From Pedobacter ureilyticus (GTDB lineage Bacteria; Bacteroidota; Bacteroidia; Sphingobacteriales; Sphingobacteriaceae), in NCBI RefSeq assembly GCF_005925345.1, contig NZ_SSHJ01000014.1, forward strand, positions 1 to 64,000: 64,000 bases of DNA. Direction: 5' to 3'. The translations under genes and the position numbers were made by a program. Below the pieces are notes generated by a model, which did not search any database, had not been told where the DNA came from, and saw nothing but the letters and a program-made list of their open reading frames with translations. Of this stretch, positions 25,311-33,650 are shown in pieces (within the stretch, counting starts at the first letter, position 1; every line of letters starts with the position of its first letter).

Positions 25311-27404
25311 TTATAGTGAAACCACCACTTCCTTTGATGAACCTTTATATGGGCCAAGGGGCAATGAAACCTCTACCTCAGTTGACTTTCCTGTTTTGAT
25401 ATTTTTGAACTGTAGCTGAATTGCACTTTCTGTTTGCAGCGGATCTGCCACATACAACTTCTTTTCATTTCCTTTACCCTCTCTCCACATGATGATGCAA
25501 GGCTGTGCGGCTTTTATCTCGTAACCATTAGCAACCACCGTTGAAGCACTGTAAAACACCGCTTGTAATATTTTTAACTGCTCGTGATACACTACCTGGT
25601 TTTGAGTGCTATTACTCACAATAGCTATGGTTTTAGGATCAACGCTTTTGCTGTTTTTAGCGGCAGGTAACACAATGTATTGGTAACTTGCCGTGTCGGG
25701 TTGTGCCCCATGTGCTATCCATAGTTTAAAAACATCGCCAGCAACATTCTCTTTGCTATGTGTTTGATTAATTTTATTCCAGTTGCCCTGCTGTAACTGT
25801 GTACTTATCGTTACTTTGCTTTGCTGTGGGAAGTAATAAAATACTCCATTATGTTGTACCCAACTTGCAGCGGGCAGTTCTAAATTTTTCAACTCTCCTT
25901 TTTTTACGGCACCAGCCGATGTGTTAACCGACCCCGACAACCAGGTTTGGTTAATAGTAGTAGCAATGGGTGCTGCGCTTTCTGATTTGATATCGGCACC
26001 TAGCGCCACAATTTCCTTGTCGAAGAAAAACCAAGCTTTTTTTGCCAAAACCCCATCATAATCTAGCTGATAGGCTGTTGCGCCATAAACGCCATCAGAC
26101 ACCCCTCCTGCAAATTCGTTGGTACCTGTTTCGCCCCAATTTACTGTCATTTTCACATCTTCGGCATGGTCTGCCGCTGTAACCCCCGGAATTTTATCCC
26201 ATTCCCAAACAGGCATAATGTTATAGTACTCTGGCCCATTAAGCTGCAAATTGGTTGCACCATCAGATAAATACCTACCAAACAAATTCTCATTATTTCC
26301 AGCCTCTGCCCTTTTGGTGCGCTTGCTGTTTATACGTACATTAAAATTATACTCAGGGCGTACATGAATGGTGTAATCTCCTTTCCAGAAATGTTGATGA
26401 TAAGGTGTAATTACAGCACCCTCAGCGCTATCTACCCTTAACCGCTCGTTTTCCCATAGCGATGCATTGCCCGCATCTATAGCTTTCATGGTGTTTAAAC
26501 GATATTTTTCTGAAGGTTTACGTAAATTATTGGGCCTAGAAACCCCACGTCCTTCTACATTAAAATCTACATATCTATTTCTAAAAGTCTTTAAATAAGT
26601 ACTTTGATAAAACGTGGATAGCAACGCCAATTTCTCTTTGCTTAACGCATAAGGCGTACCTGCCACATAATTGGCAATCTTAATTACTCCACCTAAAAAA
26701 ACATTGCCATAACCACCAATATATAACTGCGGGCCGTGCTGCAAATAAGAAAAATCGTATTGTAGCCCTTCTTCTCCCTCTACCAAGCTCACAGGTTTAA
26801 AAAACTCGGTCAACGATTCGGCCAAGAGCTTCGTATCTTCTGTTAGCAAAGCTCTGTAGAAATAATGCATGGCGATATCAGTTTTATTTGCGCCGGTTTT
26901 ACTGATCATATCGCCGCGTTTCATACGCTCTATTAGTTGGCTTCGCAAATCATCCGGCAATTGTTGCGCTGCCGAAGTCATTATTACCAACAAAAGCCCT
27001 AATTTTTGTGGCACACTAATTTCGTTATGCCACCAGTTGCTGCTTTTTGGATCTTTTGCATACCACAGCTTCAAGGCATTTACAATGGCCTGATACACTT
27101 TATCGTTTTGGCGATAAGTGCTCCCGGCGGTAGTGTAGGCATAAACCAAATCGCTTATCCTATCTAGGTGTGTACTCGGTGCCCAAGCTGTAGTAGATTT
27201 ATCCTCATAGTTGATATCAGCCCAGGCGCCATCAGCTTGGATACTGGCAAATGCCACTTGGGCAGGTTTATTTACATTGTTTGCATTTTTACCTTGGTCT
27301 GCGTATACTCTTTTTAGGATGGTACCAAAGGGATAAGTTGCCTGTGCATTTACCCACAAAGGAAACAACGAACCCAAAACAATTAGACATATCAATTTTC
27401 TCAT
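25311..27404 (-). CDS. cslA: PL8 chondroitin AC / hyaluronan lyase
   Basis: The protein has 697 residues, close to the 700 of Pedobacter heparinus chondroitinase AC, which it resembles along its whole length as I recall that sequence. Signal peptide 1-20; an (alpha/alpha) toroid with NWWHNEI (123-129) and KTGANKTDIAMHYFYRALL (169-187); YDFSYLQHGPQLYIGGYG with His223 and Tyr232; and EGRGVSRP with Arg286. With Asn173 these match the catalytic Asn, His, Tyr and Arg. The C-terminal beta-sandwiches follow. It cleaves GalNAc/GlcNAc-glucuronate links by beta-elimination, giving unsaturated disaccharides for GH88. Boxes typical of this locus precede it. Confidence 0.92.
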   Translation of the reverse strand: MRKLICLIVLGSLFPLWVNAQATYPFGTILKRVYADQGKNANNVNKPAQVAFASIQADGAWADINYEDKSTTAWAPSTHLDRISDLVYAYTTAGSTYRQNDKVYQAIVNALKLWYAKDPKSSNWWHNEISVPQKLGLLLVIMTSAAQQLPDDLRSQLIERMKRGDMISKTGANKTDIAMHYFYRALLTEDTKLLAESLTEFFKPVSLVEGEEGLQYDFSYLQHGPQLYIGGYGNVFLGGVIKIANYVAGTPYALSKEKLALLSTFYQSTYLKTFRNRYVDFNVEGRGVSRPNNLRKPSEKYRLNTMKAIDAGNASLWENERLRVDSAEGAVITPYHQHFWKGDYTIHVRPEYNFNVRINSKRTKRAEAGNNENLFGRYLSDGATNLQLNGPEYYNIMPVWEWDKIPGVTAADHAEDVKMTVNWGETGTNEFAGGVSDGVYGATAYQLDYDGVLAKKAWFFFDKEIVALGADIKSESAAPIATTINQTWLSGSVNTSAGAVKKGELKNLELPAASWVQHNGVFYYFPQQSKVTISTQLQQGNWNKINQTHSKENVAGDVFKLWIAHGAQPDTASYQYIVLPAAKNSKSVDPKTIAIVSNSTQNQVVYHEQLKILQAVFYSASTVVANGYEIKAAQPCIIMWREGKGNEKKLYVADPLQTESAIQLQFKNIKTGKSTEVEVSLPLGPYKGSSKEVVVSL

Positions 27405-27466
27405 GTGCGCTTCAAAATACTTTCGGGGTTTCCCGAATTCAAATATTCTTCAAATCAGTAATAAAA

Positions 27467-27496
27467 TGGGAGGCCAAATTGGTTTTAGAGGGGTAA
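27467..27496 (-). promoter_or_regulatory. paired TTACCCC boxes upstream of the PL8 gene (candidate HTCS site)
   Basis: On the coding strand TTACCCCTCT (27487-27496) is followed by CCTCCCA (27467-27473) about 23 bp further on, 62 bases before the ATG at 27404. The first half is identical to that before the T9SS gene; the second is the weakest half-site of the four pairs. Confidence 0.45.
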
Positions 27497-27516
27497 CATT
27501 TTAATTGTCTGTATTT

Positions 27517-30500
27517 TTAAGTTTTATAATCAGACGGGACCACACCAAACTGTTTCTTAAACTCTTTGCTAAAGTACTTTCTATCATTAAAACCAACCGA
27601 ATAAGCCACCTCTGCAATACTCAACTGACCGGCAGTTAACAATTGTGCTGCTCGTTTTAATCTAATAGACTTAATGAAATCGGTAATGGAAAGATCGGTT
27701 AATGCCTTTATTTTTTTGTAGAGCACCGTTTGGCTCATTCCAATGTCATCTACCAAAGCAGTGACGTTAAAGTCGGGATCTTCCATCTTGTTTTCTATAA
27801 TCTGCATTAGTCTGGCTAAAAACTTTTCTTCGGGCGATTTACCCTCTACTTTAGCAGGTGTTAACAGCAGTTGCTTATGAAGCTTAGCCCTAAGCACTTC
27901 TTTTGATAGCAATATATTTCTAATGTTTAACTCTAAAACCTGTACGCTAAACGGCTTGGTAATGTAAACATCGGCGCCGGCTTCCAAACCTTCTATTTGG
28001 TGGTTGTGGGCAGCCATAGCCGTAAGCATAATTACCGGAATATGGTTGGTGCGCTCTTCGGTCTTGATCTGCTTGCAAAGCTCATTGCCGTTCATTATAG
28101 GCATGGTTACATCGCTGATGATTAAATCTGGCAGGTTTTCTACGGCGTATTCCAAACCCACCAAACCATTGGCACAGCCTATTATTTTATAGCTGTGCTG
28201 TAACGACTGTACAATGAATTCGCGTAGCTCATCGTTATCTTCTACTACCAAAATGTGCTTTGCATGCGGAGGTAGGTCATCAACCGAAGTAGTTACGGCA
28301 TTACTTTCTGCCAAAGGCAATTCCATGGCTGTAACTTCATTGTGCTCGGTCATACTTGCTGCCGCCAACTCTTGGGCAGAGAAATGCGCACTCCCCTTTA
28401 ACATCGAAATGCGAAACTCGGTATATCCTTCTTCATCTGCTGTTGCCACTTTACTTTGAACGCTGATTTGGGCCCGGTGCATGTCAACAATATCCTTAAC
28501 TAAGGCCAAACCTATGCCCCAGCCAGTTTGGGCATTTTCGCCTTTTATCTGATAAAAATCTGAAAAGATGTGAGCTAAATGCTCCGAAGAAATGCCGGTA
28601 CCGGTATCATGAACCTTAATTTGAATGTGGTTGGCCAATTCTTCCAAGCTGAGCGTAATACTGCCATGATTAGGAGTGTACTTTAATGCATTGGCCAGCA
28701 AATTAAACAGTACTTTTTCCATCTGCGAAGCATCTATAAATGCTGTAACAGGCTGTGATGGATGGTCAAATCTAAAATTGATTTCCTTATCAGCAGTTTG
28801 ACTTTTAAAGGCTTGGCAAATGGCACTGCCAAAAGCTACCAAATCTACCTCTGCAACCTTTAATTGCAAATTTCCGGTTTCTATTTTCCTAAAATCTAGC
28901 AGTTCCTTAATCAATCTTAACAACCTATCAGTATTGCTCTTGATCCCTTTCAAAGGGGCGTTTAGCAAAGTATTGTCTTGCGTTAAATGAATTAATTTCT
29001 CTATGGGTGCCGAGATCAAGGTTAGCGGCGTGCGAATTTCATGAGAAATCCTGGTAAAGAACTCTAACTTATGCTGATGTAATTGCTGCTGTTGTTCATA
29101 ATTGAGGTGCTCGTAATACAGTTCGGTTTCTAAACGTTCTTGCCGTCTTAAAAACCTATTGATGTAATACCAAATCAAGGCAAGCGCAATGGCGTACAAC
29201 ACGTATGCCCACCAAGTTTGCCATAGCGGCGGCAATATTTTTATTTCTAGCCTTGCCGGGGTTTTATTCCAATATCCATCGTTGTTACTGCCCTTTACCA
29301 ATAAATGGTAAGTTCCGGCGGGCAGGTTGGTATAGGTTGCAGATGGGATGCCGACTTCGTTCCAGTTATCTTCAAATCCTTCCAATTTGTAGGCATATTT
29401 GTTGCGCTCTGGTTTAATGTAATTGAGAGCCACAAAATCTACCGTAAAAATATTCTGGTTGGCACTAAAAGTAATTTTTGGCGCAAATGAAATGTCTTCT
29501 TCCAGCAAGCCGTCGTCGCCACCTACAGCTACATCTTTGTTAAACAAACGCAGAGCGGTAAATACAATTTTAGGTGCGGTTTGGTTAATTGATATATTTT
29601 GCGGTTTAAAAGCTACCAAACCATTGTAGCTACCAAAGTACAAGGTGCCATTGGGTGCTTTATAAGCTGCATTGTAGCTAAACTCGTTACTTGGCAGTCC
29701 ATCGCTTACATAGTAATTCTTAAAATTGCCCCGCTTCACATCAAACTTTGATAGGCCACGGTCGGTGCTGATCCATAAATTGCCTTCATCATCTTGCGCC
29801 ATTGCCGCAATGTTGTTGCTCGGCAGCCCGTTTTTAGTGTTGTAAGTAACGAATTTATTTTGCTTTGGCAGGTATTTGGCCAAACCACCTCGGTGCGAAC
29901 CAATCCATATTTGATGCTGGTTATCTTCTAAAATGCAATTGATATAGTCTGATTGCAGACCATCTTTACGTTTATAAAACCGCTCGAACCGGTTTTTACC
30001 TTTTCTTAAAATGCTTAGTCCATCGGCCGCCCCTACCCAAAGGTTGCCTTTGGTATCGCCCAACATTACGCGTATGTAATCGCTGCTAATTTTTAATCCT
30101 TCAGACTTGGTGTTTACCTTGGTAAAGTTTTGCTTATCGTAATGGTAAAGGTTAATTCCTTTTGATGAGGTGCCAATCCACAGCCTACCCTGTTGATCTT
30201 GTGCAATGCTGCTCACATAGCCGTGGCTAATGCTGGTACTGTCTTTTGGGTTAGGCTTAAAGTGTTTAAAGGTACCACTGGCCAAATCAAATTGTTCTAA
30301 ACCTCCTTCGTAAAGGCCAATCCATAACAAGCCTTTTTGATCTTTAAAAATGGCTTTTACGTTGTTAGAGTTGATACTTGTAGGGTTATTGGGTTGGTTG
30401 CTAAAGTTTTTAAACGTACCGGTTTGGGTATTCATATAATCTATACCTGAGCCTTCTGTACCTGCCAAAATATGCTGGCTATCTACCCCACCAATTACGC

Positions 30501-31608
30501 TAATGATATCATTGCTGATGCTGTTGCGGTACTTGCTATATTTATACACCTCAAACGGTACGGCATTTTTATGGGCTACGCTAATGCCGCCAAAATTGGT
30601 TCCAATCCATACCGAGCCATGCTCATCTTCATAAAGGTCTTTGATAGAATTATCAATCAAGCTTTTTCTGTTTTCAGAATCGTGCTTGTAAACGGTAAAT
30701 CTTCTAGTGTTCGGATCATAAATATTTAGCCCGTTCATGGTGGCAATCCAAAACTTACCCTCTTTACTGATGATGATTTTTCTGATGAAGTTATTGCTTA
30801 AGCCATGCACTGCCAATGAGCTTTGCTGGATATGCGAAAAGGTACGCTGCTCAGGATCGTAAATACTGATGCCGTTGCGCTCGGTGCCAATCCAAATCTT
30901 TCCCTCCTTATCTTCTACTATTGTCTTGATCGAATTTCCGCTTAAGCTATTAAGATCATTGGCTTTGTAAAAAAAATTGACAAACTGATATTTGTTTTGA
31001 CCTACAGGTTTAATTCTGGTTAAGCCAGTAGTGGTACCCAACCAGATGTTGTTTTTGCTATCTTCAAAAACGCAATAGATCTCGTTACCCGCCAGCCCAT
31101 CTTTAAGTTTAAAGTTTTTGAATTTACGGGATTTGGCATTGGCCAACATGCTTAAGCCTTGGTTGGTACCAAACCATACTTGGCCGTTTTTTGTCTCGCA
31201 AACGCTTAACACGGCATTGCTACTAAGGCTAGAAGGATCTTTGGGATTGTGGTATATTTTTTCGAAGGCATCTGTTTTAGGCTGGTAGTAGTTTAGTCCG
31301 CGTTGAGTGCCTATCCAAAGGTTGTTGTCTTTTGATTTTACGATGGTGTAGATGTAATCGTCGGCACTGATAGAGGTGTTTTTCTGATCGTCGTGCCTGT
31401 ACACTTTAATGTTTTTCCCATTATATCGGTTAAGGCCATCTCTAGTGCCAAACCATAGATAACCTCGACTATCTTTAGCTATAGAAAGCACCGTGCTTTG
31501 AGACAAACCGTTGGATACCGTGAGGTGATCGAATGAAAGTTGCGAAAAAGCTTGACCTGCACCCATCAATAATAAAAAAAACAGAAAGCAACTTTTCCGT
31601 ATCTGCAT
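27517..31608 (-). CDS. hybrid two-component system sensor-regulator (HTCS)
   Basis: The protein has 1363 residues. After a signal peptide (1-22), two seven-bladed Reg_prop propellers cover about 25-680 (repeated DxxGxLWIGT-type blades such as KDSRGYLWFGTRDGLNRY), then a Y_Y_Y domain, one transmembrane helix (about 799-818), HisKA with SHEIRTPLTLI (His856), HATPase (NALKYTPNHG, GWGIGLALVKDIVD), a receiver domain (about 1118-1235, phospho-acceptor near Asp1166 in ISDVTMP) and an AraC-type DNA-binding domain at the end. The periplasmic propellers bind a glycan breakdown product. It should activate the surrounding genes, probably through the paired TTACCCC boxes. Confidence 0.96.
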   Translation of the reverse strand: MQIRKSCFLFFLLLMGAGQAFSQLSFDHLTVSNGLSQSTVLSIAKDSRGYLWFGTRDGLNRYNGKNIKVYRHDDQKNTSISADDYIYTIVKSKDNNLWIGTQRGLNYYQPKTDAFEKIYHNPKDPSSLSSNAVLSVCETKNGQVWFGTNQGLSMLANAKSRKFKNFKLKDGLAGNEIYCVFEDSKNNIWLGTTTGLTRIKPVGQNKYQFVNFFYKANDLNSLSGNSIKTIVEDKEGKIWIGTERNGISIYDPEQRTFSHIQQSSLAVHGLSNNFIRKIIISKEGKFWIATMNGLNIYDPNTRRFTVYKHDSENRKSLIDNSIKDLYEDEHGSVWIGTNFGGISVAHKNAVPFEVYKYSKYRNSISNDIISVIGGVDSQHILAGTEGSGIDYMNTQTGTFKNFSNQPNNPTSINSNNVKAIFKDQKGLLWIGLYEGGLEQFDLASGTFKHFKPNPKDSTSISHGYVSSIAQDQQGRLWIGTSSKGINLYHYDKQNFTKVNTKSEGLKISSDYIRVMLGDTKGNLWVGAADGLSILRKGKNRFERFYKRKDGLQSDYINCILEDNQHQIWIGSHRGGLAKYLPKQNKFVTYNTKNGLPSNNIAAMAQDDEGNLWISTDRGLSKFDVKRGNFKNYYVSDGLPSNEFSYNAAYKAPNGTLYFGSYNGLVAFKPQNISINQTAPKIVFTALRLFNKDVAVGGDDGLLEEDISFAPKITFSANQNIFTVDFVALNYIKPERNKYAYKLEGFEDNWNEVGIPSATYTNLPAGTYHLLVKGSNNDGYWNKTPARLEIKILPPLWQTWWAYVLYAIALALIWYYINRFLRRQERLETELYYEHLNYEQQQQLHQHKLEFFTRISHEIRTPLTLISAPIEKLIHLTQDNTLLNAPLKGIKSNTDRLLRLIKELLDFRKIETGNLQLKVAEVDLVAFGSAICQAFKSQTADKEINFRFDHPSQPVTAFIDASQMEKVLFNLLANALKYTPNHGSITLSLEELANHIQIKVHDTGTGISSEHLAHIFSDFYQIKGENAQTGWGIGLALVKDIVDMHRAQISVQSKVATADEEGYTEFRISMLKGSAHFSAQELAAASMTEHNEVTAMELPLAESNAVTTSVDDLPPHAKHILVVEDNDELREFIVQSLQHSYKIIGCANGLVGLEYAVENLPDLIISDVTMPIMNGNELCKQIKTEERTNHIPVIMLTAMAAHNHQIEGLEAGADVYITKPFSVQVLELNIRNILLSKEVLRAKLHKQLLLTPAKVEGKSPEEKFLARLMQIIENKMEDPDFNVTALVDDIGMSQTVLYKKIKALTDLSITDFIKSIRLKRAAQLLTAGQLSIAEVAYSVGFNDRKYFSKEFKKQFGVVPSDYKT

Positions 31609-32151
31609 TTAAACCACAGTCTTAAAATTTACATTTGAGTACAATAATAAGAAAACGTAGGTTGATAGCAATAGCCTAAACCTATAAACTCAAAAACACT
31701 TATTAGTTACGATATCTTTTTCGATGAGCTCGATAAGGGTTAACAGCAATATAGGTTTATGCTGTGCTACACCAATTTTGGCACCTCCTCTTTAGGGTGT
31801 GCAAAGGTTTTTGGCGTACTTTTAGAGCAAATTAATGAGTTGTTTGGGTTGGATGCGTTTGCGATTTAGGCTAAATAAATTCTATGGCTACCGGAAAGCG
31901 TAAAAGGTCTTAAATAATTTCTTTTTTGACAGGTAAAATCCTTTATCTCACAATTTTAAACCAATAGGAAGCATGACGAAAATATACGAATAGCGTAATA
32001 TCTAAGCGGTTTTAATCTGGAATGATAATTAAAGAGCGATTGTTGATTATTTACAAGGTCACAAAATGATAACGGCGACCACACACGACGGCCTGATTAT
32101 TACTGGGTGCACAAGAAGTTAATTCGGAATCCAATTATAAGTCGAAAGATC
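31609..32151. other. intergenic stretch without a clear gene
   Basis: Only a 36-codon frame (31759-31869, MLCYTNFGTSSLGC...) catches the eye; it looks like the tail of a lost gene rather than a functional one. The HTCS promoter should lie at the left end of this gap. I see no TTACCCC box pair here. Confidence 0.4.
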
Positions 32152-32571
32152 TTAATTTAATTTATTTAACGCCTTTAGTTTTTCCTCAATAGGGCCAAAA
32201 TAAATATCGTCGTCTATATTGGCACTGCTGGGTTGTGAGAAACGGCTAATTTTACCATCCTTAGCTAGTTCGAACTGCCCTATATCTTTACCATCTAGGT
32301 TGATATGGAAGCACGATCCGTTCTTTGTGACAATCACATGGGCTAATTTCTCATTAATCAGCACATCGACAATAATTTTCTCGCCTTCATTAGTTGGTGA
32401 GCTAATGGTAATTGGAGTACGTTTATCGGGCTGATTGCCGCTTGGTTCAGCGGTGTTTATAGAACCGATATAGGCGTCGTCGTTTAAAGAATCATAACCT
32501 TGTGTGCCTGTATTGTCTAGCCCATCTTGAGGAGAAGGAGGGTTGGTAATTTTGTGCGTTGTATTGTTCAT
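32152..32571 (-). CDS. hypothetical acidic soluble protein
   Basis: The product has 139 residues from the ATG at 32569-32571 (a TTG seven codons upstream is less likely). No signal peptide or membrane helix. The N-terminal 55 residues are low-complexity and polar (NPPSPQDGLDNTGTQGYDSL), followed by a compact beta-rich part, EKIIVDVLINEKLAHVIVTK and FHINLDGKDIGQFELAKDGK, that could be a small sandwich domain. IDDDIYFGPIEEKLKALN forms the tail. It stands alone in a gene-poor region. I recognise no family. Confidence 0.5.
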   Translation of the reverse strand: MNNTTHKITNPPSPQDGLDNTGTQGYDSLNDDAYIGSINTAEPSGNQPDKRTPITISSPTNEGEKIIVDVLINEKLAHVIVTKNGSCFHINLDGKDIGQFELAKDGKISRFSQPSSANIDDDIYFGPIEEKLKALNKLN

Positions 32572-32745
32572 TGTGTATGTTTTAACTATCAATCTAACAA
32601 ACGAGTAGGAAATATGTTTAGTTGTACTTTGTTGGCTGTTTGCATTTTTGGTTATTTAGGGCAGGTTATTTTTACAGAGGACTACTGTTGATAGCATATA
32701 AAAAGGCCCATATCGCTACGAGTCTTTTTATATTGAAAATCTTTC

Positions 32746-32871
32746 TTACTTTTTAGCTGCTACGGCATCGCTGTAGGTTGTTTTTCCATCCTTATCTATC
32801 CGGGCTAGGCGTACCTGAGCTACTTTAGGTGTCGCAGTGCCTTCATTTTTAGTTGCTTTAAACCATTTGTT
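32746..32871 (-). pseudogene. C-terminal gene fragment, no start
   Basis: About 41 codons read RNKWFKATKNEGTATPKVAQ and VRLARIDKDGKTTYSDAVAA KK before a stop at 32746-32748, with an in-frame stop directly upstream and no start codon. The coherent composition marks it as the tail of a lost gene. Its family is not recognised. Confidence 0.4.
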
Positions 32872-32961
32872 TCTTTAGCGCAAGAGATAAAGAATATGGA
32901 GAGTTTTATTACCAAGCTATTCGAAACCATCTGTTTTTGCCAGTCGGCAGCAGTAACAAAC

Positions 32962-33253
32962 CTAAGAGCCCAAAGCCAGCAAATGTGCAACTCCAATTGG
33001 CGTGCTAAAACTATAGCTTAGTGCATCCCCGGAAGTTAATTCGGTTACTTTTGAAACTACTGTACCCAGGTCTGTCCAATCTACGCCATTTTGCAGAGCC
33101 CTGCACCACAAATCTATCATTATCGGTTTCGCTAAGAGTTGTCCATTCTAACTTTAACAGACCAGATTGGAATTGCAACTCCGTAAAGGAACTGTAACCC
33201 AAAAGCATACTTTGATTAAAGGTTTGTTCAAAGATAATCTTGTATGGGGTCAA
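32962..33253 (-). pseudogene. frameshifted remnant of a surface protein with fibronectin-like tail
   Basis: The reading frame contains FQSGLLKLEWTTLSETDNDR FVV, the pattern found before sorting tails of Bacteroidota surface proteins (compare VELNWITASEQNNDYFELL in the protein at 23807-25216). After FVV the sense jumps to another frame (RALQNGVDWTDLGTVVSKV), and near the end a third frame encodes a hydrophobic AGFGLLGLLLLPTGKNRWFR anchor-like tail. At least two frameshifts are needed, so the gene is dead. Confidence 0.55.
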
Positions 33254-33313
33254 GGTTCATTTAGAACAAAATTTTTGGAGAGAACCTTCCACGATAACTT
33301 ATTGAAAGTCAAC

Positions 33314-33347
33314 AAAAAAAAGGTTGCTTTTTGATGAGCAACCCTTT
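33314..33347 (-). terminator. intrinsic terminator downstream of the S41-peptidase operon
   Basis: Stem GGTTGCT (33322-33328) and AGCAACC (33337-33343) with a run of seven A on the plus strand at 33314-33320, i.e. a U run after the stem on the minus strand. It lies about 300 bases beyond the S41 stop. Confidence 0.55.
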
Positions 33348-33591
33348 AGAAATTCGAAACAAGAATCTTGTTAGTACCGATTTGGAGGAGTACTTTGAAC
33401 ATTTAAGAAGCTTTTTACGACTTATTGAGCCTATAATTGAGGATTTGGAACGAAAAGGATTTGTATAAAAATGGCATGAAAATTTTTCTCATTTTCATCA
33501 AGCATACCTTGAGCAGATTATATTAGAACAAAAAAGTTGGCAAATGCTGAAGTTAGTATTTAAGGAGAGAATAGTATTCGGTCCATGACTA
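33334..33591 (+). pseudogene. possible small helical protein gene interrupted by TAA
   Basis: ATG at 33334 opens MSNPLEIRNKNLVSTDLEEY and continues helical to a TAA at 33466-33468 (44 residues). Past the stop the same frame keeps a similar helical, coherent composition (KWHENFSHFHQAYLEQIILE) to a TGA near 33589. It may be a broken ~85-residue gene or a genuine 44-residue one. The start overlaps the terminator hairpin, which weakens the case. Confidence 0.3.
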
Positions 33592-33650
33592 TGCAAAGAC
33601 ATTAACTATCATAAATTTAAGATTAAATTTGATTAAAGAAACTACAAAGA

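Noticed and set aside
31759..31869. 36-codon ORF upstream of the HTCS gene
   Set aside because: No recognisable domain or start signal; more likely a leftover of a lost gene.
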